NCBI GenBank assembly: GCA_035772785.1
Contig: JAOCPU010000036.1
Span: forward strand, 186,001 to 250,000
Source of the DNA: Phlebiopsis flavidoalba
Taxonomy: Eukaryota; Basidiomycota; Agaricomycetes; Polyporales; Phanerochaetaceae
Length of the DNA stretch: 64,000 bases
Direction of reading: 5' to 3'
The notes beneath the pieces were generated by a model that worked only from the letters and a program-made list of their open reading frames with translations, had not been told where the DNA came from and did no database searches. Positions 25,173 to 34,851 of the stretch are shown in pieces; within the stretch, counting starts at the first letter, position 1, and each line of letters begins with the position of its first letter. The position numbers and the translations under genes were made by a program.

Positions 25173-25450
25173 ATCATGTGTGCTTTGTGTCAGACTTCAA
25201 CAGTCTCTTGTACAGTCATGCCATTCCAACTGGTTGTAATTGGAATGTTTGATTGTCCCAGACATTATTACAAGTGTGCAGAATTAGTCTGAACATCAAA
25301 GAGACTGGGCATGTCAAGTAAAGCAGATGAGATAGCATCTTTGAACACAGCTGTAGATGTGAGAGGACATGAACATTTTGATTCAACTCCAAACTTGATG
25401 ATCTCAGGCCCAGCAGCATCTACAAAGCCACGTCAACACTCGTCAGACAC
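23600..25450. other. AT-rich island across two convergent 3' ends
   Basis: Base composition changes abruptly near 23600 and back near 25450-25500. The stretch is visibly richer in A/T (for example 24200-24440) than both flanks. It covers the helicase 3' half and the carnitine acetyltransferase C-terminal exons. Homology to both genes runs through both borders, so it is not an inserted element. Confidence 0.7.
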
Positions 25451-27813
25451 ATACAGACAACAAACGTACAATTTACGCCATAGCCGTCATGCTCTAGGAG
25501 TACCAAATCCGGTTTCCGCGCCATTGTGCGCCGGCGCTGAGCCCACTCGTGCTGAGCTTCCAGGTCTGGCTGCGCATGTAGAGGTCGTCTTCAAAGAGCT
25601 CGTGCCGCTCGGCTGGCTTGCATCATAACAGCGGAGGCCGAGTAGATGCCCGGTCAATACCGCGCGCACGCAGAACTGCAGCGGCACCTGTAAGACCCGG
25701 CTTGGGTCTTCAGCGCGGTCTGGAGGAGCGCAAGTCGGGGTTGAGGCTATACGCTGGGGGGTAACGGTGAGCACACCGAGCGAACGATGATGCGAGGGAC
25801 GTAGCGAGACGCACCGACGTAGAAGGGTCTTCCATCGCCAGGACCCATGCTCGCGAATCGGTGGTGAGCGAGCGGATGGTCTCCGTGCGAGCGCTTCCGG
25901 AATATGACGCGTCAAAAAGCCGTTTCTCGTACGTCGCCGTAAAGCACCCGCGCGTCCGGTACCACGCCAGCTGCAGCGCCATCTGGATGAAACCGTCTGG
26001 CGACAGTTTCGCTGCCACGAGATATTAGTCTCGACGGCATCGACACGAGCGCAATCATATACGACAGACCTCGCTTGATCCCATTCCGCACCAAAGGCGT
26101 CGAACCACAGGACGCTGTCGTCTGAATCCTCGGCGATCTTTCGCGCCACGCTCCTCCCGCTTCGACAACTCAACGTCGGATGTGCGTCGTCGACGACCCC
26201 GTCAAGCCTGCGCCAGCGAAAGCGGGAGAGCCTCTCGCCACTAGGCCGGAACCCTGAACGTCCGCAGCCTGGCGGTCCGTCGAATTTGATCCGGGTCGAT
26301 GTCTGCCACTACGGCGTAATCGCAAACTCGATGCTCGCAGCGAGCGCGTCTACGGCGAGTGCTCGCCCAACGCGCCTGCGCGGCTGTTTGACTCGACGAT
26401 GAGGGTTCAGTGGGGGTTTGTCGAACCAGCGGTTGCGGCGGGATGGTGTGTATGGGTGGGAAGACCGGATGTTGTGACGGTGTGCGTCCATTTCGTCTTG
26501 GCTGTCGGGTGTGGGAAGCGGCGAGACCCGAGGGACGGAAGAGGGGAAGGCGTAGGTGTAGTGGTCGAGGCTGAGTCCGACGATGGCGTGGTTGAATCGC
26601 GGCGGCAACTTCGTCGGTTGGCGGGTGACAAGGACAGGAGGTGCTCGTAGTTCTGGGGTGCGCTATTGATGAGTTCATTTTCGGCAGGTGCGCAAGAATA
26701 CCAACCTTCGCCCATCGGTCTCGCTCGTCGGTGGTGAGGATTGATACTGGTACCGCACGCTCGCCTGCGTCAAAAGTCTTTGCGACACATCTTGCACGAC
26801 TTGGTACAGTGTTCGCTCCAGTTCCCGCGCGGAGACGGGAGTGTGATCTTCGTGAAGCACTTCTACCGCATATATAGCCAGTCCATGAATAGCACAATAT
26901 TATAGTCCGGGTAGATTGGAGGTCCAACGAGGGCGCGGTTGAAAATTTGTCGCATTGTATCTGTGGTATCCGACACACGTTGAAGATTCTGTTCGCTGAA
27001 TGCCTGAACCAAAGACCTGGGGAGCAAGGCACGGTCAGATGGAAATGGCATACGTAGAATGGGCGCAGCGAATACCTTCTTTGGTCACGAGTCGGGATAG
27101 ATTTCCTGTCTAGAAAGGCTCTCTTCCCTCTTTTCGTTTCTGTTTTTTCTTCTTTTCTCCCTCTCTCTCCTTTTCTCTCCTCTTTCCTCGAGAGAGTATG
27201 TATAAGTATCAGGTATTTTATCCAAGAGACGTGGGACGCACTTCTGAAGCTGTAGTCTAAACTCGAGTAGTCGACGAGTCAGCCAGGCAGCACGGCGAAT
27301 TTGCCAAGCACTCAATCCAGTTTTCCCGAGACTCTCGGTATGTCCAAGCAGAATTTGCCGTGGAACGGTTTGGTCGTTCTTGAAAGCTAACCACCAATTT
27401 GAATGTACGAGTAGAGGTGCGCGCCATTCGTGGTATGCTTTCTTCAGCCAAATATTATCGTCGAGCCAGTTGTTCGGTGAAGCTCTATCAAGTTCTTCTC
27501 ACCTCAATATCGCAAATGCAAGCTAGAAGTAGGCGATGTGTGCTCACCGTGCAGACGTTTCTGAAGGACAGTGCCTAGGCTACGCTCGAAATCCTCCGCC
27601 CATTGTTTGCGCGTGGAAAAGGCCGTCTGCAATTTAGCAGGGTCTGAGCCATATTCTTCTAAAATAAGCGGTTCGAGAGAGGTCAGATATCGCTGGAGAG
27701 TCTGGTGTAGATCGGGGACTGGCAACCGAGGAAGACTCGGAGGGTATTTTGCAGACGTTGCAGAAGTGGTCGTGCGCGTGCCAGACGGTACAGAGTGGGG
27801 AGGACCTTTGCAT
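25268..27813 (-). CDS. CAT2: Carnitine O-acetyltransferase
   Basis: This enzyme transfers acetyl groups between CoA and carnitine for export or import across mitochondria and peroxisomes. The likely start at 27813 (MQRSSPLCTVWHAR) gives a presequence-like N-terminus. The family opening LPRLPVPDLHQTLQRYLTSL (about 27740-27680) and ARKQWAEDFE follow. Then come WLDDNIWLKKAYHEWR and PLLVHSNWW (about 27460-27390), SEQNLQRVSDTTDTMRQIFN (about 26990), TTDERDRWAK, and the catalytic segment SNSRAGALGEHSP (about 26390-26345) with the general-base His. Next are LSPDGFIQMALQLAWYR (about 26010), ATYE, GRTETIRSLT and RAWVLAMEDP. The C-terminal exon, reading PEIIKFGVESKCSC, lies in the AT-rich island and ends at TAA 25268-25270. 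An alternative upstream start is 28047. Many frame changes are present. Mitochondrial versus peroxisomal location is undecided. Confidence 0.85.
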
Positions 27814-28352
27814 AAATAGACGAGAAAGATGCGTGCCGGTGAACCTGGTGAATAGCATTCAGCGAGTAGATTGTGGTGACATGGTCCAGCGGACGGCGGT
27901 GCGCTTCGGTCTTCGGGGGTCGGACGAAGGTGCGGTAAGCGCCTGTGATGCGTCGGTCGCGCAACGCGCGCCGCGGCGGGCGCGCAACTTGTTCTCATAC
28001 ACCCTTGCGCAGGCCCATCCGAGGTCCAGCCCCCGAAAAGACTTCATATGCAGTAGGTCATTGAAACATCATGGTTAGGTCAAGTCGACAATATTACATG
28101 GCTGGCATGGCAATCGAGTGACGCACCTCCGCCTCGCCGTTTACAACGTCCCCAAGTCATGACATCACGATTCCACATTCCACCACATCCGCGAGGACTC
28201 CGCTGCCATCACCGCAACCAGTCCGCCGCCAAGAAAATTACACTGAATAGTATGACGTTTTCCGTCTGCGAAGTATATAATACCCACCGCGTAGGTTGAG
28301 CGAAGGCTGATTCACTTCTGCACTCTCCAGCGAGCAAACCCACGGCTGAATC
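27814..28352. promoter_or_regulatory. Divergent promoter region between carnitine acetyltransferase and acid phosphatase
   Basis: This is about 540 bp between two divergently transcribed genes. An AT-rich stretch with TATATAATA at about 28273-28281 lies about 70 bp upstream of the phosphatase ATG and could be a TATA element. No other element was recognised. Confidence 0.35.
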
Positions 28353-30258
28353 ATGGTCGCTGGTGGTATCTCCTGTCTTGGGGCTGTAGCCCTCGCCAGC
28401 ATGGCTGCTGCGGCACCGCGAACATGGTCGGTCGTGTCCACCGACACGTCTTTGTCTATGGACAGCGTAGCCATTCCCCATCGTAAGTCACCATATATGT
28501 TCTTGGATTTTACGCAGATCAAATTTCATATGGTATCTAGACAAGAGGCAGATAATTACTGGACCGGGAGGCTATGAATTCAACGTCCTCGAACATCTTG
28601 CCGGTATTGCCCCTTACTTTGACTCGCCTGGTGTCCAGCTGGACCCAAATCCACCCTCATCTTGCTCGGTGAAGAAGGCGACATATATAATACGACACTC
28701 GAATATTTACGCTAATGATGTAAGTATCCTGCTATCATTTTGCTGTATCTGGAAAACTGAGACTATACCAGTTTGACTACGAAGAATATCTAGAGCCCTT
28801 CTTGTCAAAGCTCGCCAACTTCACAGACAAGTCTGCCTTCTCGCAGACTCCCAAACTTGCCTTTTTGTCGAATTACACTTCTCCAATTACGAACGAGACG
28901 GAGCAAGTCGAGAAGGTCACACCTTCTGGCAAAGATGCAGCGAAAGCTCTCGGAGGCGTCTTCAGTAACTTATATGGAGACCTACTCAACTCGACTGGCG
29001 CCCCGTTCAACATCTGGTCTGCTTCCGGTAGGCTTTCACGAGCTCTCAGTCTAAAATACAACATTCATTCGTCTTACCCAGCCACTCGCGACATAGAGAC
29101 CACCGATTCCTTCATTTCTGGCCTGCCTGGTGGTAATAGCAGTGCTCGCATGGTAGTGGTGTACGAAGGCAAGGAGGCCAGTGCCGACACGCTTACCCCG
29201 CACGTAAGTAATGATGCTGTCAAGTTATGCTTTTCGTATTTACCTCAAAATATACAGAGCTCATGTCCAAACTTTGATGCGTCCATGGGCTCCGTGCAAT
29301 CAGGAGCATGGTATGACAAGTACACCGCGCCTATTATTGCACGTTTCAACGAGGAGGTACCGGGATTCAATTTCACTGTGGACGACATCATCGGCATGCA
29401 ACAACTCTGTGGATATGACACGGTCATCCGGAACCAGACGAACTTCTGTGACGTCTTCAGCGCCGAAGAGTGGATGAATTTCGAATACGGGAACGACCTC
29501 ATGTACTTTCTACAGCATCGGGTGCGTTTCTCTAGTTTCCACTGTTGGATATTAATGTGGACTCCCCCGAACCCCGAACAGATATGGCAATCCTATTGCC
29601 CCTCAACTTGGAATGCCATGGGTCCGCAGTGCACTTGACATCCTCCATTCGGACAGCACTAAAACCGCAACATCCGACTCACCCTTCAATCAATCCGTCT
29701 ACCTTTCCTTCAGCCACCGCGAAGAGCCCCCTCTCGTCCTCACCGCACTCGGTCTGTTCAACAACTCTGCGTACTACCCTGGCCTCGATGTCAACAGCAC
29801 GATGCCGACCGACAAAATCAACTACAACCGCGCGTGGAAGACAAGCGAAATCTTGCCGTTCCTGGGCCACGTCGGTATCGAGCGGATGGAGTGTACCAAC
29901 GAGACGGGCGCAAGCTGAGGGGAACACGAACGCGACTTCGCCGTTTGTGAGGGTCCTGGTGAACTCCGCGCCGATCCCTATTCCCGGGTGCCAGGACGGA
30001 CCGGGAGGACTCGTGTGCGTTTGATAGTTTTGCGGACTACATCCAGCAACGGGCATCCTTGTATGGCGACTTCATCGGTAAGTGCTTTTGGCCGATTGAT
30101 GAGCATGATCTCATTTGCCTGTAGGTGCCTGTGGAATCAACAGCACGGTCACGAACGCGACTGATTTACTCAGCATTTACAAACGCATGAAACATTGGAT
30201 ACCAGGACTAACTAAAACCATTAATGGACATTCTATCAGGACACTTTATTTTAGTTGA
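28353..30258 (+). CDS. Secreted histidine acid phosphatase-like protein with altered catalytic motifs
   Basis: This is a histidine phosphatase superfamily (clade 2, acid phosphatase/phytase) protein. The start at 28353 gives a signal peptide (MVAGGISCLGAVALASMAAA). Five short introns with canonical borders can be placed: about 28484-28518, 28720-28771, 29203-29257, 29521-29580 and 30078-30124. Landmarks are GGYEFNVLEHLAGIAPYFDS, then ATYIIRHSNIYAND (28681-28719) where the RHGxRxP loop is expected, VEKVTPSGKDAAKALG, CGYDTVIRNQTNFCDVF and SFSHREEPPLVLTALGLFNN (about 29707). The HD proton-donor motif reads HRE. Cysteines and N-glycosylation sequons fit an extracellular enzyme. It is one of the least frame-disrupted genes here; one frame change lies near 29917. 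The exact stop is uncertain. Enzyme activity is in doubt because both catalytic motifs differ. Confidence 0.8.
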
Positions 30259-30567
30259 AACAAACTATGTCTTAGCTTCATTACTACCCTTAATTTTATG
30301 TTGTACGAATAGTAAAAGGAGGGACCGTCACACCCTCCTTCTTCGTCGGACGCGTGAACTTCGACGCGTCGCCAATCAGGTGGCAATTCGCGATCACGTG
30401 CGCACGTGGAAGGCGCGCGAGCAATTGCACTAGTTCTAGTTCTCAGTCAACTCAACCCACTTAGCAGAGCGGCACATCCGCATGCCCACAAGACTCTTCC
30501 TCCTGCTCTATCCTTATACCCACACTCGTCTACTACATAACACGCCTACGACGATCCCCCCGAACCG

Positions 30568-33500
30568 ATGGCTGACCTTGCTCAGCTCGACAAGACGCGA
30601 CAGGCCTACCGCGCGAAACTGAAGACCCGCGCTTGAAGAAGAAGAGGACCCACTCGCCGCGTACGAAGAGTTCGTGAAGTGGACAATTGACAACTATCCT
30701 TCAAACCTCATACCGAAATCGGGTCTACTTGAGCTCCTTGAGGAAGCGACACGACAATTTAAGGATGACGCCGCGTACAAGGCCGATCTGCGCTACACCA
30801 AGCTGTGGATGCTGTATGCGGCGTATGTAGACGACGAGAGAACACATGTAGCCATTCAGGTGTACAAATTCTTGGTGCAGAATGAGATTGGGAAGATGTA
30901 CGCTCAGGTGTATGAGGAGTATGCGGCTGCCCTGGAGAGGGCAGGAAGGTACGCACTACAACTCTAGAAACATATGAGTGGGCCCACATGTTGAAATGTA
31001 CAGGACCCAAGACGCTGAGAAAGTCTTTCTGCACGGGATAAAGCGCAAAGCACGTCCGACAGAACGACTCAAAAAGCGATATAATGAATACCAAGCTCGT
31101 GCTTCTGTCAAAGCACCAGCCCCTCCCCGCAGTAACCCTTCATCTGCCCCACTACCACCGTCCTCGGCATGGAGGGACGCGCTACCAGAAGCGAAAGCAC
31201 TCCGCAAGGATCCCCTGAAGGCCTTCCGATCTACCTCATCGAAACCATCTGCCTCTGCCTCTGCCTCTGCGCCTGCCCCTGCCCCTCCCGCCGAACCTGC
31301 GTCCGCCGCGTCTGTACCACCAGACCTCTTGAAACACCCTGCTATCACGAAACATGACCATACGCGCTATCAGTTCATGCTCATGCCCCCTCAGTCTGGC
31401 AAACGTCCAGAACGATACCGCTTCAATCTCCCTGCGCTCTTTACAGAAGATGGCATGGAGTACAGTGTTCAGGAGGTTCGCGCCCGCTCTATGGGCCTAC
31501 TGGGCAAGAAGTGGGGCCCCCGCCTCCCCCTTCTGAGATGCAGCGCTTTGCCTCGGCTGCCTCCCTCGTCCTCTCTCGGCTCTAGCGGTTCCAGCATGGG
31601 TAGCAATCAGCCCAAGACGTCCATGCGACGGAGGGGCTTCGACGAATCGGAGCGAACGGTACAGGGGCGTGGATACGTTGGCGGATACGCGGAACCGACA
31701 GTCACTCTCGCCACCACCAAGGAAGCTCTGGCGGGATGTGTTCGGAATGTACAACTCCCCCAGAGAAGACGATGCGCAACGGTCCTGCTGCAGGAAGCAA
31801 GTACGCGCCTGTGCGCAGAGTCGACCCCGGTAACGCCTGCTGGGGGTGGCACCCTTCAGTCAGCGTTGAGACAGGCAAAGGCTGAGGAGAACGCGAAAAC
31901 CCCGATGCAGGTGTTTAGAGACGAGAATGCTAAAACCCCGATGCAAGTGTTCCGGGACGAGAACGCTGGTGCAAGTAGGAGTGCTAGAAAAAATGCTGCG
32001 GCTACACCTGGTGCTGCGAAGGTCCGTGCATATTTGCGTTATTTCGTTGTCGTTACTAACATTGTGGACCAGTTCCAAGTATTCGTAGATCCCTCTGCTT
32101 CGGCCCAAACACCGGGCGCCTCTGGTCAAAAACACGACGTGCTCTGACTGCGAAAGATCCTACGACTCCAGGAGCCCCATCTACCGGTCTGCGTGCTCAA
32201 AAAGACCCCGTTCCGGTGGATGACCTGAGTGAAGACGAGGTAGAAGAGCCTCAACCTGCGCCGCCAGTGGAGGAACGAAAGGTGTTCTCCGTTTTCGCAC
32301 CTGCATCATCGTCGTCCGAGAAACAGACCAGCTGCCTTTACAAGAAAGCCAGTGTTCTCGGCAGAGGAACCTGTATCGTCTCATCCTGCGCCGCCCGCCC
32401 AGCCATTCAGAGTTTTCAGCGCACCATCTGAAAATCTCGCCAGATCAACGTCAGAGAACGCGTCGAAGCCTACTCCCAAAACCGATCTTTACACCTTTTG
32501 TCGACTTCTTCTGCGCCTGCAGCGGCCCCTGCAGGTGCTTCGGTACTACAACGCTCATCCAGCGGTCCACCGCTCAGTGAGCGCTCCCACACACCCGTGC
32601 ATTCGTATTCGACGCCTTCTACGTCGACTGACTCGTCTGATGTGGAAAGGACCGTACCCAGTTCCGACAAGCAACGGTGGAGAATACTATGACGAGTCGG
32701 GCTCATCTTCAGATCTCGACGACCCGCCGCTTGGCGTAGAAGTCGGCGTCGTTGATCCGCTGGACGCTCACACTCCGGCACATAGCGACGCTGAGCTAGG
32801 AGTATGACGATGATTATTACGGGGAGGAAGGGGAAGAAGAGGTGCGCAGTGGGGGGGGAGTATCAAGGCCGTTTGGGCCGTTTCACACCTCATGACGCCG
32901 ATCACGGAAAGGACGATGGAATACACATCGAACGGGCAGACGAATGAGCGTGCGGGGCACCACCCGGGAGCGTAAGCTCGCACAGGACATACACGCGGCA
33001 ATGGGCTGGAAGCGGCACAGGAGAACGCTGAAATGCTCGCCGCGGAGCTGCGCGAGGAGGACGAATACGAGGAGGAAGGAGAGGACGTCGGTATGATGGA
33101 GGAGCGGACGGGCACGCTGAGTCTGTCTGACGCGATTTCACGCGCATCGTCGTTCTCCCCGCCGAACCCTTGCAACCCCTTCGAGGGGCCCATTATCGCG
33201 TCGCTTCTCTCGATAATCCCGGTCGATGGCGACTTCTACGATATGCGCGCGTATGAGTCCGGAAGACTCGATAGCTTGCAGAAGTTTGCGAAGAAACAGA
33301 GAGAGGAAGAGTGGTCGGCAACACTTCCCGTGGGAGTACCAGCAGTAACGCTGAAGATTCGATCAAGGTCGAGCTAGGGGGGACAGAGATACGACGCAAT
33401 TGCCAAGCTCGGTGAGGGAGGGTTTGGTGCTGTCTTTGAAGCTATCGACGTCGACGCAGCGGCTCTTAAGCGCGGACGGCGTATGGATGATGATGATGAA

Positions 33501-34483
33501 GACGACTTTTGACGACGATGATGATGACGATGACGAAGATGCGATCCCAAAGGTTGCGCTGAAGGTGGTCAAGCCACGGAGTATATGGGAGTTCCACGTT
33601 CTTCGACGCATACACCATACTGTCTCACCGACGCTCAAGCGTTCCATCATCTCGCCTCATGCTTTGTACGCCTTCAAGGACGAGAGCTTCCTTGTGCTTG
33701 AACTCCGCAAACAAGGTACTCTTCTCAACATCGTGAACAAGGCGCCACAAGCGGGTATAACGCAGCAAGGCGCATGCCTGGACGAGCTCCTAGTCATGTT
33801 CTTCACCATCGAGCTCCTCCGCCTACTCGAAGGCCTCCACATATCGGGTCTTCATCCACGGCGACGTCAAGATCGACAACTGCCTCCTGCGCCTCGACGA
33901 CGTGCCAGGGCCCGCGACAGCCTGGTCCGCGATGTACGACCGAGCGGCGAGGGCGGCTGGGGGTACAAGGGCATCAAGATGATCGACTTTGGGCGGACGA
34001 TCGACACAACGCTCTTCCCGCCCCATCAGCAGTTTACGGGCGACTGGCCCACGGACGCGCGCGACTGCCTCGAGATGCGCGAGGGCCGCCCGTGGACGTA
34101 CCAGACGGACTACTTCGGTCTCGCGAGGCATCATATTTTGCATGCTGCTACGGCAAGTACATCGAGGCGTCTTCAGGTCGGTGGTACCTGCTACGCCTGG
34201 ACCAGATGGGCAGCCGCGGTATTATAAGCTGTCGACGCCGTTCAAGGGGTACTGGCAGGGCGAGCTGTGGACACGGCTGTTTGATTTATTGCTCAACCCC
34301 ACTTTCGCTCGTCCGGACGGCCAGCCAGCTTGCCGCTATGCGACGAGGATGGCGCGGGGCCGTGCGGCTCGAGATGGAGGCGTGGCTCAAGGCGAACTGC
34401 AATCGCGCGAGCAACAGCTTGAAAGGATTGTTGAAGAAGGTTGGATTGGCGGGTCCTTGGCGGCGGCTAAGGACGCTCGGTAG
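30568..34483 (+). CDS. BUB1: Spindle checkpoint kinase BUB1
   Basis: BUB1 acts at kinetochores in the spindle assembly checkpoint and phosphorylates histone H2A. The start at 30568 gives MADLAQLDKTRQAYRAKLKT. The Mad3/BUB1 homology region 1 follows: YEEFVKWTIDNYP (about 30665), RYTKLWMLYAAYVDDERTHV (about 30790), and FLHGIKRKARPTERLKKRYN (about 31027). A Bub3-binding GLEBS-like segment, TEDGMEYSVQEVRARSMGLL, lies at about 31445. Two 36-bp repeats encode ENAKTPMQVFRD (31887-31958). The C-terminal kinase shows KLGEGGFGAVFEA (about 33400), an Asp-rich insertion, VALKVVK (about 33556), IHGDVKIDNCLLRLDD (about 33850), MIDFGRTID (about 33980), and a GLLKK...AAAKDAR end at 34483. The catalytic Lys, HGD and DFG are present. 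Frame changes are frequent. Length and domain order fit fungal BUB1. Confidence 0.9.
31887..31967 (+). repeat. 36-bp in-frame tandem repeat in BUB1
   Basis: Two 36-bp units (31887-31922, 31923-31958) encode ENAKTPMQVFRD twice, followed by a partial third unit (ENA). The units differ at synonymous sites only, which argues for selection on the peptide. The motif resembles the conserved VFRDEN/KTP segments downstream of GLEBS in Mad3/BUB1 proteins. Confidence 0.8.
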
Positions 34484-34851
34484 TTGCCTCATGCTTGTAT
34501 TTCCGCTTGGTCTTCGACGATGCTCTGACCCGGTACATTATTGTATGTCTGCTGATACCTCCTCATCATGTAATTCATAAATTGGTCCCTGCTTCCGAGC
34601 TGTGTACCTGACCGTCCAAATCAATCCCACGGATCGTAACCCACGGGCAGGGATATCCCCGCCCACGGACGTCCAACACAGTGCAACACAACAATGATGA
34701 TAATGCAAAGTGATAACAACATGAACGGGACTCACAAGACAGACAGCACAGCGGAGGAACTGATAACGAGGACGACAAGCTACACAAAGTCACAGGACTT
34801 CCGGCGCATTTCCCGCGCCCCCGCGCGTCCCCCCCGCTTGCTTACCCTTTC
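34484..34851. other. Convergent intergenic spacer BUB1 / Pbp1
   Basis: This spacer is about 370 bp between the two converging stop regions. No feature was recognised apart from presumed 3' UTRs. Confidence 0.3.

Noticed and set aside
30978..32147. 389-codon plus-strand frame as a separate protein
   Set aside because: It is the middle part of BUB1 (GLEBS and repeat region), in frame with BUB1 motifs on both sides.
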